From NCBI GenBank assembly GCA_009773375.1, contig WRPH01000011.1, positions 1 through 64,000 on the forward strand: a DNA stretch of 64,000 bases, written 5' to 3'. The position numbers and the translations under genes are program-made. Positions 8,822 through 17,852 of the stretch are shown piece after piece. The notes under the pieces were generated by a model, which saw only the letters and a program-made list of their open reading frames with translations, did no database searches and was not told the DNA's origin. The DNA is from Paracoccaceae bacterium (GTDB taxonomy: Bacteria > Pseudomonadota > Alphaproteobacteria > Rhodobacterales > Rhodobacteraceae). How positions within the stretch are numbered: position 1 is the stretch's first letter; every line of letters starts with the position of its first letter.

Positions 8822-10426
8822 TTACTTCTGAACGTGGGTGTAGAAATACAGCGCCAGTTGCCGCAAGGGCGAGAAGCCCAGCTTGTTCGGCAGCGTCGCA
8901 TCGCCCTTCAGATCTTGCGACACCACCGCATTGGTGATCGGATGCACCAGCGGCACGAACGAGGCGTTGTCGATCAGCACCTGCTCGGCCTGCTGATACA
9001 GGTTCACCCGTTCCTCCCAGACCGGATTGCTGTCGGCCTGCGCCACCAGATCGTCATAGGCCTTGATCTTGTGATCATGTCGCCCGCCGTTGAAGAAGAT
9101 GCCGTAGAAGTTCGACGGGTCGATATAGTCGTATTCATAGGGTGCAAGGAACAGGTTGTTCTTCTTCTCCATCATCCCCGCCATCCAGTCTTTCTGCGGC
9201 AGGATCTTGATATTCATGGTAATTCCCAGAATATCCTTAAACTGCGCTTGCAGATATTGCAGCATAGGCGCGGTGATTGCGCCGTTATAGCCGCCCTGAT
9301 CGCGATACCAGATTTCCACCTCTGGAAAGCCCTCGCCGTTCGGATAGCCGGCATCAGCCATGAATTTCCTGGCCTTTTCCGGGTCGAACACCGCCTGCGA
9401 GGTGATCGCGTCGTTGTAGCCAGGATAGCCCGGCGGCAGCAGCGATTTGCCGGGAATGGCAAGGTCTTTCAGCACCGTTGCCGTCATCTCATCTCGGTTG
9501 ATAGCGGCCTGAAACGCCTTGCGGACGTTGATGTTGTCGAACGGCGCCATATCAAGGCCGAACGAGATGTAAGACACCGCAAACACCGCATTCTTGGCGA
9601 TCTGGCCCGGAAAGCGCTGTTCCACAAACGGAATTTGTCCGGCGTTCAGATACGAGAAATCAGACTCCCCCGCCATGAAGGCCGGAAGCCCCACTTCGGG
9701 CGCGCCCAGCGACGGGTCAATCTCCAGCCGGTCCACCTGCGGCTGCCACGGGCCGGTGTATTTCGGGTTCTTCACCAGAACCATGCTGTTGTTGGATTTC
9801 TCCCACGACTCGACAATGAACGGCCCGGAAGACACCAGCGAGTCCACATTCGCCGCGTATTCGTCACCCAGCTTGTCCCAGACATGCTTGGGCACCGGAT
9901 ACCACAGGCTGACCACGCCCGGCAGATAAGGTTTCGGTGCCGAGGTGGTGACTTCGATCGTCACATCATCCACCGCCTTGATGCCAAGCGTTGCCACATC
10001 GGCCTCGCCCTTGGTCACCGGGTCCCAATTGGCGATGCCGCCCGCGTAGCCCCAATACCATGCGAAATCATAGCCGGTCGTCGCCGCACGCTGCAGCGAA
10101 AAGATGTAGTCACTGGCCTTCAGCGGCTCGCCATCCGACCACAGCAGACCGGCGCGCAGCTTGAACGTCCAGGTCAGACCGTCTTCCGATTGCGTCCAGC
10201 TTTCGGCCGCCATCGGGTGCAGATCGTAGTTGTTGTCAAAGCTGGTCAGCGGCAACTGGATGATTTCAGGGTTGCCGGCGCGGGCATAGACCGTCTTCAT
10301 ATAGTCCATATATGTGCCAGAGGTGGTGTCCCCCGCACTATATACGGTGGTCTGCACCGAAATGGGCGCGGTAGACAGCAGCACCGCCGTCACCAGCGCC
10401 CCCGCTGTTCTCAGGAAATGTCGGAT
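8822..10426 (-). CDS. Peptide-type ABC transporter substrate-binding protein (SBP_bac_5), apparent AUC start
   Basis: Family 5 periplasmic binding protein, 534 aa as called. The body shows family features: AAESWTQSEDGLTWTFKLRAGLLWSDGEPLKASDYIFSLQRA near the N-terminus, then NVRKAFQAAINRDEM, FDPEKARKFMADAGYPNGEGFP and an NPVWEERVNLYQQAEQVLIDNASFVPL end. The start is odd. The first conventional in-frame start, a GTG at 10393, leaves half a signal peptide with no basic n-region. Extending upstream gives (M)RHFLRTAGALVTAVLLSTA, a normal signal peptide. It would begin at an ATC (10426) placed 4 bases after a GGAGGA Shine-Dalgarno (10431-10436), so I place the start there. It is the first gene of the operon. 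Confidence 0.85.
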   Translation of the reverse strand: MRHFLRTAGALVTAVLLSTAPISVQTTVYSAGDTTSGTYMDYMKTVYARAGNPEIIQLPLTSFDNNYDLHPMAAESWTQSEDGLTWTFKLRAGLLWSDGEPLKASDYIFSLQRAATTGYDFAWYWGYAGGIANWDPVTKGEADVATLGIKAVDDVTIEVTTSAPKPYLPGVVSLWYPVPKHVWDKLGDEYAANVDSLVSSGPFIVESWEKSNNSMVLVKNPKYTGPWQPQVDRLEIDPSLGAPEVGLPAFMAGESDFSYLNAGQIPFVEQRFPGQIAKNAVFAVSYISFGLDMAPFDNINVRKAFQAAINRDEMTATVLKDLAIPGKSLLPPGYPGYNDAITSQAVFDPEKARKFMADAGYPNGEGFPEVEIWYRDQGGYNGAITAPMLQYLQAQFKDILGITMNIKILPQKDWMAGMMEKKNNLFLAPYEYDYIDPSNFYGIFFNGGRHDHKIKAYDDLVAQADSNPVWEERVNLYQQAEQVLIDNASFVPLVHPITNAVVSQDLKGDATLPNKLGFSPLRQLALYFYTHVQK

Positions 10427-10536
10427 CTGTTCCTCCGTGTTGACGCCAAAGGCGTTTGCGTTGGGATGCCCAAGGTTTCTCCCCGGCGCATTTCATTTGC
10501 TGCATTTGGCCCGCTGCGTCAGATCACAACCGCCAA

Positions 10537-10552
10537 TGTCATATGTCTGACA
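10537..10552. promoter_or_regulatory. Candidate GntR operator in the divergent promoter region
   Basis: TGTCATATGTCTGACA contains the inverted half-sites TGTCA and TGACA with a 6-bp spacer. It sits between the peptide-import operon (minus) and the M29 aminopeptidase gene (plus). Size and symmetry suit a FadR-type GntR dimer, and such a regulator is encoded at the end of the operon. Assignment to that protein is inference. Confidence 0.5.
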
Positions 10553-10681
10553 ATTTTCAACTCTTCGCGCAACAGCGGCGTTGCCCCCACGACTGATTTT
10601 TTACCGGCTGGCAAATCCGGGTCGGTTGACCCTGCCCGGCAGCGGGCTAAGGTCAGGCAAAATTTGCAAAGGATTGCAACG

Positions 10682-11914
10682 ATGAGCACCCCGATTGATC
10701 CGGTGAAGCTGGCGAAACTGGCCGAAGTGGCGGTGAATGTGGGGGTGGCCCTGCAACCCGGTCAGGATCTGATTCTGACCGCGCCGATGGCCGCCCTGCC
10801 CTTGGTGCGCCAGATCGCGGCGGCGGCCTATCGCGCCGGTGCGGGCGTGGTGACGCCGATCTTCGCAGATGAAGAGATCGCGCTTGCCCGCTATGCCCAC
10901 GGCCACGACAACAGCTTCGACCGCGCGCCGAACTGGCTTTACAACGGCATGGCCGAAGCCTTTGCCAATGGTGCCGCACGGATGGCGATTGTCGGCGACA
11001 ACCCGATGCTCTTGGCCACGCAAGACCCGGCGAAGGTGGCACGGGCGGGCAAGGCCAATGCCATCGCCTACCAACCGGCCTTGGCCAAGATCGCGGGCTT
11101 TGACATCAACTGGTCCATCTGCGCCTACCCCGGCGAGGCTTGGGCGCGGCAGATGTTCCCCGATCTGGCCCCGGATGCGGCGGTGCAAAAGCTGGCCGAG
11201 GCGATTTTCGCCGCCTCCCGCGTTGATCAACCCGATCCGGTGGCGGCTTGGGCCGCCCATAATGCTACCTTGCGGGCGCGGACCAACTGGTTGAACGACA
11301 AGCGTTTTTCGGCGCTACGCTTCACCGGGCCCGGCACCGATCTGACGGTGGGGCTAGCCGATGGCCATGCCTGGCAGGGCGGTGCGTCAACCGCCAAGAA
11401 CGGTGTCACCTGCAACGCCAATATCCCGACCGAAGAGGTTTTCACCACCCCCCACGCCGCCCGCGTCGAAGGCCGGGTGCGCGCCACCAAGCCGCTGGCG
11501 CATCAGGGCAGCCTGATTGAAAACATCGAAGTGCGGTTCGAGGCGGGCCGGATCGTTGAAGCCAAGGCCAGCAAGGGCGAGGCGGTGCTGCTGAAACTGC
11601 TCGACAGCGATGACGGCGCGCGCCGCCTGGGCGAGGTGGCGCTGGTGCCACATGGATCACCAATCTCGCAATCGGGTCTGCTGTTCTATAACACCCTGTT
11701 TGACGAAAACGCCGCCTGCCACATCGCTTTGGGCCAGTGCTATGCCAAGTGCTTTGAAGACGGCAGCCTGACGCCCGAGCAGATCGCAGCGCAGGGCGGC
11801 AATTCCAGCATGATCCATGTCGATTGGATGATCGGTTCGGGTGACATTGATATTGACGGTCTGGCCGCCGATGGCAGCGCGACGCCGGTATTCCGCAAGG
11901 GCGAATGGGCCTGA
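10682..11914 (+). CDS. M29-family metallo-aminopeptidase
   Basis: Cytosolic cobalt/zinc-type aminopeptidase (AmpS/PepS/T family), 410 aa, that removes N-terminal residues from short peptides. The start at 10682 follows AAAGGA with 8-base spacing; a very long open frame upstream is a shadow of the opposite-strand genes. Family landmarks are the N-terminal NVGVALQPGQDLILTAP region, FTGPGTDLTVGL, the metal-ligand stretch CNANIPTEEVFTTPHAARVEGRVRATKPL, and the C-terminal NPLF-type motif YNTLFDENAACHIALGQCY with the SSMIHVDWMIGSG ligands. It is divergent from the peptide importer and shares its control region, so it probably digests what that importer brings in. Confidence 0.9.
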   Translation: MSTPIDPVKLAKLAEVAVNVGVALQPGQDLILTAPMAALPLVRQIAAAAYRAGAGVVTPIFADEEIALARYAHGHDNSFDRAPNWLYNGMAEAFANGAARMAIVGDNPMLLATQDPAKVARAGKANAIAYQPALAKIAGFDINWSICAYPGEAWARQMFPDLAPDAAVQKLAEAIFAASRVDQPDPVAAWAAHNATLRARTNWLNDKRFSALRFTGPGTDLTVGLADGHAWQGGASTAKNGVTCNANIPTEEVFTTPHAARVEGRVRATKPLAHQGSLIENIEVRFEAGRIVEAKASKGEAVLLKLLDSDDGARRLGEVALVPHGSPISQSGLLFYNTLFDENAACHIALGQCYAKCFEDGSLTPEQIAAQGGNSSMIHVDWMIGSGDIDIDGLAADGSATPVFRKGEWA

Positions 11915-11996
11915 CGCGCCAGGGTTTCAAGCAAAGCGCGCTTGATGAATGCACGCATGGATCGCAACCTTGCCGCCTCAAACGGGCTGGCCTAAC

Positions 11997-12018
11997 CCCA
12001 CAAGCATAGCCTTGTGGG
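11997..12018. terminator. Hairpin between convergent genes
   Basis: CCCACAAG / CTTGTGGG forms an 8-bp stem with a 6-base loop. It sits between the convergent aminopeptidase and cytochrome genes. A second short hairpin (CTGCGG / CCGCAG) follows near 12040-12057. No clear U-run is present, so termination efficiency is uncertain. Confidence 0.5.
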
Positions 12019-12062
12019 CTTCCCGATCCTGATCTTGCTGCGGCCGCATCGCCGCAGCTAAG

Positions 12063-12497
12063 TCACTTCGCCTGAAGCGTCTTGAGGTATTCCGCAATCT
12101 GCACCAACCGGATCGGCGTGGGCGTCTCGATACCGTCGCCGCCGTCATAGGGCACCGTGTCGCCTTCCAGCAGCGGCCCGAAATCCGGCATGATGCCTTT
12201 GCCCTTCTTGCCGGCATAGCCCCAGATCTGCGCCATCACCTTGGTGGTCGGAAACGCGTCCTTGTTCTTTTTCGACAGCTTGCTCAGATCGGCAGGCGGT
12301 TTGCCAAGTTCTTTTGCAACCTCGCCATCCCCCTTACCCGCAGCGCCATGGCAGGCGGCACAATAGGCCGCGTAATCCTCGGCCCCGGTGGATTTTTCTT
12401 CCGGCGCGTTCGGGAAAGGCCCCAGCGGTATGCAGGCGGCCAAAGCCAGCAGGCCAAGCGCCATGGTGGCGGTCAAAGCGATGGAAAACGGGCGCAT
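12063..12497 (-). CDS. Cytochrome c family lipoprotein
   Basis: 144-aa single-haem cytochrome c predicted to be lipid-anchored on the periplasmic side. The signal peptide ends in a lipobox (LAAC, Cys22), and the haem-binding CAACH motif is at 46-50 in a GAEDYAAYCAACHGAAGKGDG context. The later KGKGIMPDFGPLL supplies the likely axial Met. This is a class I cytochrome fold of the kind found as electron shuttles or oxidase partners. It stands alone, 30 bp after the lolD gene on the same strand. Its redox partner cannot be told from the neighbours. Confidence 0.88.
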   Translation of the reverse strand: MRPFSIALTATMALGLLALAACIPLGPFPNAPEEKSTGAEDYAAYCAACHGAAGKGDGEVAKELGKPPADLSKLSKKNKDAFPTTKVMAQIWGYAGKKGKGIMPDFGPLLEGDTVPYDGGDGIETPTPIRLVQIAEYLKTLQAK

Positions 12498-12527
12498 CGG
12501 GATCTCCTGTCTGGCGAGGTGCCTTGG

Positions 12528-13211
12528 TTAAGGCGTCACCACCCTGCCTTTGTCAAGCCGCACCACCCGGTCCATCCGGGCAGCCAGTTCCATGTTATGC
12601 GTCGCGATCAGCGCCGCCAGCCCGGTCTGCCGCACCAGTTCCATCAGCGCGGCAAAAACCTGATCCGATGTCGCGGGGTCCAGATTGCCGGTCGGTTCAT
12701 CCGCAAGCAGCAGACGCGGCTTGTTGGCCAAGGCCCGGCAGAACGCCACCCGCTGCTGCTCGCCGCCCGACAGCGCCGCCGGACGGTGTTCCGCCCGCGC
12801 CGCAACCCCGACATGCCCCAGCAATTGCAGCGCCCGCGCCTCGGCCTCTGCCTGCGGCACACCATTGGCAAGCTGCGGAATCACCACGTTTTCCAGTGCG
12901 GAAAATTCCGGCAGCAGGTGGTGAAACTGATAGATGAAGCCCACCTCCGCCCGCCGCGCTTCGGTGCGGGCCTTGTCGCCCAGACCCACCATATTGCGCC
13001 CGCCCAAGGCCACCGAGCCTTCGTCCGGCGTATCCAGCAGACCCGCGATGTGCAGCAGCGTCGATTTGCCAGCCCCCGAAGGTGCCACCAAAGCCACCAC
13101 CTCGCCGCGCTTCACCTCCAGCGTCGCACCGCGCAGCACCGCCACCTCCGAAGGCTTGCCCCGGTTGTAGCATTTCTCGATCCCGGCCAGTTCCAGCGCA
13201 AACTCACTCAT
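12528..13211 (-). CDS. lolD: Lipoprotein-releasing ABC transporter ATPase LolD
   Basis: 227-aa ATPase of the MacB/LolD group that powers release of outer-membrane lipoproteins from the inner membrane. Walker A is APSGAGKST, with a Q-loop [18 protein letters not shown] (the FQ.HHLLPEF variant typical of LolD), signature [15 protein letters not shown], Walker [13 protein letters not shown] and H-loop [11 protein letters not shown]. It overlaps the upstream permease gene by 8 bp. Confidence 0.93.
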   Translation of the reverse strand: MSEFALELAGIEKCYNRGKPSEVAVLRGATLEVKRGEVVALVAPSGAGKSTLLHIAGLLDTPDEGSVALGGRNMVGLGDKARTEARRAEVGFIYQFHHLLPEFSALENVVIPQLANGVPQAEAEARALQLLGHVGVAARAEHRPAALSGGEQQRVAFCRALANKPRLLLADEPTGNLDPATSDQVFAALMELVRQTGLAALIATHNMELAARMDRVVRLDKGRVVTP

Positions 13212-14487
13212 AGCGCAGCGCCTCCACCGGGTTCATCCTTGCCGCGCGCCGCGCCGGGAAAATCGTGACGATGAACGACAGCCCCAAAGACAGCGCAACA
13301 GCCGACATCACATCGCCCAATTGCAGCTTGGCAGGCAGCGCGTAGATGCCCCGGATCGACGGATCCCAGATGCCGCCGCCCGCCACATAGTTCACCAGCG
13401 AGAAGATCGGATCGATGTAAAACGCAAACAGGCAGCCCAGGATCACCCCCATGATGGTGCCAACCACGCCGGTAAACGCGCCACAGATAAAGAAAATCCG
13501 CAGGATCGACCCCTCGGTCAGCCCCATGGTGCGCAAGATGCCAATGTCACGACCCTTGTTCTTCACCAGCATGATCAGCCCGGAAATGATGTTCATCGCC
13601 GCGATCAGCACCAGGATCGACAGGATGATGAACATCACGTTATCCTCGATATCAAGCGCACGCAGGAAACTTCCGGCACTGTCGCGCCATGTCCAGATCA
13701 GCGCATCATCGCCGCCTGCCTGCATCACCTGCACGGTATAATCATCAATCATTTCAGGATTTTGCACCATCACCTCAAATTCGTCGGCAAAGCCTTCGCG
13801 GTTGAAAAAGCTTTGCGCCTCGGTGAAGGGCATATAAATCCGGGTGCGGTCGATATCCCAGCGCCCGGCGGTAAACACATAGACCACGGTATAGGCATTC
13901 ACCCGCGGGCTGGAGCCGAACGCGGTTTTCACCCCCGAAGGCGCGATCACCCGCAGCCGGTCGCCCACCGTCACCCCCAGCTCGCGCGCGATGCCAGAGC
14001 CAATGGCGATGCCGTCGTTGAAATCCTCGATATTGCCGTAAGCATCCGCCCCCAGCCCCACACGCGGGATCGCTTTCAGATCATCCAGCCGGATGCCAAA
14101 CACCTCTGCGCCGTTCGAGCCCTCGCCCGCCGTCACCATCACCTGCCCCTTGATCAGCGGCGCGGCGCGGGTCACGCCGGGAATGGCGGCAATCTGTGCC
14201 GCAATCGGGTCAAAGTCTTGAAATCCCTTCACCATCTGACCTTCATCAGACAGCTGGCCTGCGGAATAAACCGTCACATGCGCGTTCGCACCCAGGATCG
14301 TATCGACAAATTCCGCCCTGAACCCGGCCCGCACCGCCAGAGTGGCGATCAGCGCGAACACCGCAAGCGTGATGCCGATCAGGCTGATCCAGGTCATCAC
14401 CGATACGCCGCCCTCGGCGCGCTTGGCGCGCAGATAGCGCCACGCAATCATCAGCTCAAAGCGCGAGAAGGGGGAGGTCGTTGCCAA
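13204..14487 (-). CDS. Lipoprotein-releasing permease, LolC/LolE family
   Basis: 427-aa membrane subunit with an N-terminal TM helix after [47 protein letters not shown] large periplasmic domain (about 50-270) follows, then three C-terminal helices, ending in the FtsX-type [21 protein letters not shown]. The RYLRAKR and [14 protein letters not shown] stretches are diagnostic for LolC/E. Only one permease gene is present beside lolD, so the complex is presumably a homodimer or LolF-like type, as in other proteobacteria with a single permease. Confidence 0.9.
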   Translation of the reverse strand: MATTSPFSRFELMIAWRYLRAKRAEGGVSVMTWISLIGITLAVFALIATLAVRAGFRAEFVDTILGANAHVTVYSAGQLSDEGQMVKGFQDFDPIAAQIAAIPGVTRAAPLIKGQVMVTAGEGSNGAEVFGIRLDDLKAIPRVGLGADAYGNIEDFNDGIAIGSGIARELGVTVGDRLRVIAPSGVKTAFGSSPRVNAYTVVYVFTAGRWDIDRTRIYMPFTEAQSFFNREGFADEFEVMVQNPEMIDDYTVQVMQAGGDDALIWTWRDSAGSFLRALDIEDNVMFIILSILVLIAAMNIISGLIMLVKNKGRDIGILRTMGLTEGSILRIFFICGAFTGVVGTIMGVILGCLFAFYIDPIFSLVNYVAGGGIWDPSIRGIYALPAKLQLGDVMSAVALSLGLSFIVTIFPARRAARMNPVEALRYE

Positions 14488-14592
14488 GGTGCTGCTCTTT
14501 CGTTTTGCGCGCAGGGTGCAACGTTAGGGCGGCAGGGTCAAGGAACGGTTAAGTGACAGCAGCGATCCGGCGCTTGTCCGGCCCCGCCCCGG

Positions 14593-14946
14593 TTAAAGCT
14601 CGGTCTCGCCGCCTTGCAACTCCTCCAGCCTCAACTCGGCCGGAGTTTTGCGCCGGATCAGAATATCACCATTCTCCAACACTTCGGGGGCATGGAAATT
14701 GCGAATGTCATCCACCATCGCCAGCAGCTTCAAAAGCTGCGGCTGCGCCTGTTTCAGCGCCTCGGTCATCTCCTGCAAGGACGGTTCCACCTTGCCCATC
14801 ATATGTCGCAGCAGCATCTGCGCGCCTTGCTCCATCAGGCTCAGCCCCTGCTCAAGGTCTTCGGCAGGCGGCGGATTTGCCGGCGGCTCGGTTTGCGCCA
14901 GCGCGGGCGCGGTCAGCAACAGCAGGGCAAGAAAAACATGTTTCAT
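14593..14946 (-). CDS. Small exported protein of unknown function
   Basis: 117 aa with a clear Sec signal peptide (MKHVFLALLLLTAPALAQ, cleavage after ALA near residue 17), a Pro-rich linker (TEPPANPPPAEDLEQG) and a largely helical body (SLMEQGAQMLLRHMMGKVEPSLQEM). The C-terminus is acidic and looks coiled-coil-forming. Orthologues I recall from Rhodobacterales carry the uninformative label 'AAA+ family ATPase', but no Walker motif is visible. It lies alone between lolC and a hydrolase gene, all on minus. Confidence 0.75.
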   Translation of the reverse strand: MKHVFLALLLLTAPALAQTEPPANPPPAEDLEQGLSLMEQGAQMLLRHMMGKVEPSLQEMTEALKQAQPQLLKLLAMVDDIRNFHAPEVLENGDILIRRKTPAELRLEELQGGETEL

Positions 14947-14982
14947 GCAATCAATATGGTCATGCCGCGACGCTGTTTCAAA

Positions 14983-16023
14983 TCATAAAGTCAGATCAAT
15001 CGTCACCGGAAAGTGGTCAGAGGCGGAAAGCAGCGCATCGGCCAGTTCCGGCACCGCCGTCACCGCCGGATCATCAAACGGGTGCCAGATCCGCCAATCG
15101 GGCTTGGTTTCGGCAAGATCAGGCGAGACCATGATAAAATCCAGCAGCGCCTCAAAGAACCGCTTCTTCGGTTGCAGCCAGAACCGCGCGGTTGTCGGAT
15201 GCAGGCCCGTCGGTTGCGTCAGCGCCATTTCGGCATGCGGATCGGTCATCCGCACCTGATCCGGGCGCAGCCCCATCACGATTTCCACGCCCGAATGGCC
15301 GAACAGCTTTTCATATTCGTCCAGCCCCGGACCGTCGTTGAAATCGCCCAGCACGATCAACCGATCACCGGCCTTCAGTTGCTGGTCAATCCGGGCCCGC
15401 AGCCACAGACATTCAGCCAATTGCTTGCGCCGGTTTTCGATGGAAATCCGGGTGAATTCCTTCGAGCTCATATCGCCATGCGGCACTTTCGATTTCGCAT
15501 GCACCCCGATCAGCCGCAGCTTGTGCCCCGCCGCCGTGGTCAGCGCCAGTTCCAGCGGTGGTTTGGAAAACCGCACCAGATCTTCTTCGCCATCTGCGTT
15601 CAGATCCAGCCGCAGCTGGCTGTCAAAGCGCGGCGCCCCCGGCGCGCCATGGCTTGGGGCGGGATCGCCCTGCGGATCATGCGAAACGCTCAGGCGGTCC
15701 GGGTCATACAGGAACGCGATTTCCTGTTCGGTTTCAGATGCATAGCCGATCAACGCCTTGCGCGCCCGCAGGTCGTATTTCCGCGCAAACCGCTCCAGCG
15801 CCGTCACGGTAGAGCGGCGCGAATTGGTATCAGGCGCCTCGATGATCACCACCGCATCAGCATCCAGCGCGGTAAAGACGATCCCCAAAGCGCCAAGCTG
15901 CTCGCCACGCGTCACCTGATAGCGCGATGACAGCTCGCGGTCCTCGTAAAGCCGCCCGCGATCATCGAACAGCGCGTTGAACCATTCGACATTGTAGGTC
16001 GCCAGCCTAAGCCGTTCGGTCAT
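14983..16023 (-). CDS. Endonuclease/exonuclease/phosphatase (EEP) fold hydrolase
   Basis: 346-aa Mg-dependent hydrolase of the DNase I/inositol phosphatase superfamily. The start at 16023 (MTERLRLATYNVEWFN) overlaps the upstream stop by 4 bp. Family residues visible are ATYNVEWF (metal Asn), VVIIEAPD (metal Glu), LIGVHAKSKVPHG, LIVLGDFNDGPG (catalytic Asp/Asn) and the C-terminal ASDHFPVTIDL (Asp-His pair). It has no signal peptide, so it is cytosolic. The substrate (nucleic acid or a phosphoester) is not determinable. Confidence 0.85.
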   Translation of the reverse strand: MTERLRLATYNVEWFNALFDDRGRLYEDRELSSRYQVTRGEQLGALGIVFTALDADAVVIIEAPDTNSRRSTVTALERFARKYDLRARKALIGYASETEQEIAFLYDPDRLSVSHDPQGDPAPSHGAPGAPRFDSQLRLDLNADGEEDLVRFSKPPLELALTTAAGHKLRLIGVHAKSKVPHGDMSSKEFTRISIENRRKQLAECLWLRARIDQQLKAGDRLIVLGDFNDGPGLDEYEKLFGHSGVEIVMGLRPDQVRMTDPHAEMALTQPTGLHPTTARFWLQPKKRFFEALLDFIMVSPDLAETKPDWRIWHPFDDPAVTAVPELADALLSASDHFPVTIDLTL

Positions 16024-16733
16024 GCTGCCACCTTCGATTGAATTTCTTCCCATGCCGTGTTGATCGCAATCAGCCGCCGCGTTGCAAGCTGCACCGCCTC
16101 GGCGGGCACCCCGCGCGCCACCATCACATCGGGATGGCTGTCTTTTACCGCCGCCCGCCAGGCCTTGCGGGCATCCTCCAGACTTGCCGTCGCCGGCAGC
16201 CCCAGCACATCATAGGGATCGCGCGGCGCACCATCGACAAACCGCCCGCGCAGCACCCGGAAACAGCGGTCATCCAGCCCGAAAATCCGCGCAACCTCGG
16301 TCAGAAAAGCATCCTCGGCGGGGTGATATTTGCCATCCGACATCGCAATCTGGAACAGCCCCTCCAGAATGTCGATCAGCACATTGCGGTCATCCGCGCA
16401 CAGTGGTTGCCCCGGTTTATTGAACAAAGTCGCCACCTTGCGGGCATAGGCATCAAAGCCCGCCACATCCTGCCGCGCCAGGTTGTACACTTGTGCAGCA
16501 TGCATTTCCTCTTCCGGCGGGATCTGGAAAATCCGGCGGAAGGTCGAAACCTCGTCGCGCGTCACCTCGCCATCGGCCTTGGCCATCTTGGCCCCCAGCG
16601 CGATTACCGCAATGGTAAACCCGACCGACCGTTCCGGCACCGCGCCGCCGCGCAGCCGGTCAAAGACAACCGCCAAGCCCTCGCCCGCAGTCAGGGCGGC
16701 AATAGCTTCGGTGATGCGGGTCCAGAGTGACAT
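16020..16733 (-). CDS. TerB-like and J-domain co-chaperone (DjlA-like)
   Basis: 237 aa with two parts. A TerB-type helical domain (about 35-160: IALGAKMAKADGEVTRDEVSTFRRIF and FQIAMSDGKYHPAEDAFLTEVARIFGL, with paired acidic metal-type residues) is followed by a C-terminal J domain (about 170-237). The J domain begins DPYDVLGLPATASLEDARKAWR and contains the HPD tripeptide (KDSHPDVM) that stimulates DnaK ATPase. Unlike DjlA there is no obvious N-terminal TM helix, though the VGFTIAVIALGAKMAK stretch is mildly hydrophobic. It is translationally coupled to the EEP hydrolase. Confidence 0.88.
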   Translation of the reverse strand: MSLWTRITEAIAALTAGEGLAVVFDRLRGGAVPERSVGFTIAVIALGAKMAKADGEVTRDEVSTFRRIFQIPPEEEMHAAQVYNLARQDVAGFDAYARKVATLFNKPGQPLCADDRNVLIDILEGLFQIAMSDGKYHPAEDAFLTEVARIFGLDDRCFRVLRGRFVDGAPRDPYDVLGLPATASLEDARKAWRAAVKDSHPDVMVARGVPAEAVQLATRRLIAINTAWEEIQSKVAA

Positions 16734-16764
16734 GGGATCAGGATAGCCTGTTGCAAAGGGTCTG

Positions 16765-17238
16765 TCAGGACAGGAATTTCTGCATCAGCACAAGATCCAT
16801 AAAGCGGCCGAATTTGAAACCCGCCTCACGAACAAGTGCGATCTGCTGATAACCCATCGCGGCATGAAACGCCCGGCCTTGCGGGTTTTCACCTGATACC
16901 CCGGCGATCATCTGATGCGCCCCCGCCGCCCGCGCATGCGCCTCAACCGCCGCCAGCAGCGCCCGCCCGATACCCCGGCCACGCGCCTCTGGCGACAGGA
17001 TCACCGTATGCTCCATGCAGGTGGCATAGCCGATACCGCCACGAAATTGGCTATAGGTCGCAAAGCCTTGCAGGCCGTTATTCACCCAAACCACAAAGCA
17101 GGGCCGGCTGGCGATCATCGCGGCCAGATCGGCTGCGGACTTCTCATCGGCGTTGAAGGTAATCGCGGTATCGCGGATCCACGGGTTCCACAGCGCCGCC
17201 AAAGCCTCGGCATCGGCAGCGGACGCGGGCCGGATCAT
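16765..17238 (-). CDS. GNAT N-acetyltransferase, phosphinothricin acetyltransferase-like
   Basis: 157-aa acetyl-CoA-dependent N-acyltransferase. The N-terminus MIRPASAADAEALAALWNPWIRDTAITFN and central YATCMEHTVILSPEARGRGIGRALLAAVEAHARA give the GNAT A motif (Q/RxxGxG/A). The PAT-subgroup C-terminus reads GVSGENPQGRAFHAAMGYQQIALVREAGFKFGRFMDLVLMQ. Its stop lies 31 bases from the J-domain gene start and its start overlaps the VOC gene by 4 bp. Relatives acetylate methionine sulfoximine-like or amino-acid amines; the true substrate is unknown. Confidence 0.87.
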   Translation of the reverse strand: MIRPASAADAEALAALWNPWIRDTAITFNADEKSAADLAAMIASRPCFVVWVNNGLQGFATYSQFRGGIGYATCMEHTVILSPEARGRGIGRALLAAVEAHARAAGAHQMIAGVSGENPQGRAFHAAMGYQQIALVREAGFKFGRFMDLVLMQKFLS

Positions 17239-17852
17239 TCCAGCACCCGCGCCCCGTGCGGGGTGGAAAATTCGGCGCGCATCGCCTTGGCCGCGCCTTG
17301 GACAAACGCCACCCGCGGATCAGCAAAGCCCACCCGTGCCAAGGCAGCGCACAAACCAGCAGCCTCGGGATGCGCCACCTCCAACCGGGTCAGCCGCACG
17401 CCGCTTTCCGGCAAGGCCCGGCTGGGGTGCAAATCCCCCTGCCATTGGATCAGCGCTGGAAAGCAGCCGTCGAACGGCAGCTTGCCATCGGCGGGCACCG
17501 CCATCTGCCAGCGGTAGTCACCGCGCTGCAAAGCAACCGGAACGCCGGTTCCATCAGGGCAAACGGCCAGCGCAGCACTTAGACTTTCACAACGCGCAAC
17601 CCAATTGGTCAGCCTCGGAACCCCCAAGAAATTGTCTAAATCGAACCATCGCGGCCAAACCGGGCGCGTGGCAGCAGGGTCGGCGGCGATCAGCTCCAGA
17701 TAAAGATCGCCCAGGCCCAGCAGCCGGTTATGCGTCGCCATATGCCCATGCTGGCCACCGCCCGCCAAGCCCACACCCAGCGCTGCCTCGACCGCAGCCA
17801 CGCCTTCGGCAAGCGTTTCCGCCGAAACTGCAATATGATCGAACGCCAGCAT
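17235..17852 (-). CDS. VOC-superfamily (glyoxalase-like) protein
   Basis: 205 aa, starting at ATG 17852, which overlaps the ppx stop (ATGA). It begins LAFDHIAVSAETLAEGVAAVEAALGVGLAGGGQHGHMATHNRLLGLGDLYLELIA, the beta-alpha-beta-beta-beta module of the vicinal oxygen chelate fold. His and Glu residues suit a metal site. The second half (PFDGCFPALIQWQGDLHPS ... SGVRLTRLEVAHPEAAGL) completes the second module. This is the Glyoxalase_3-like group of unassigned activity. It is co-transcribed with ppx and a GNAT gene. Confidence 0.82.
   Translation of the reverse strand: MLAFDHIAVSAETLAEGVAAVEAALGVGLAGGGQHGHMATHNRLLGLGDLYLELIAADPAATRPVWPRWFDLDNFLGVPRLTNWVARCESLSAALAVCPDGTGVPVALQRGDYRWQMAVPADGKLPFDGCFPALIQWQGDLHPSRALPESGVRLTRLEVAHPEAAGLCAALARVGFADPRVAFVQGAAKAMRAEFSTPHGARVLE

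Noticed and set aside
7847-10681. Very long plus-strand open frame running into the M29 aminopeptidase
   Set aside because: It is antiparallel to the ATPase and binding-protein genes and has no family similarity before 10682; only the part from 10682 is real.
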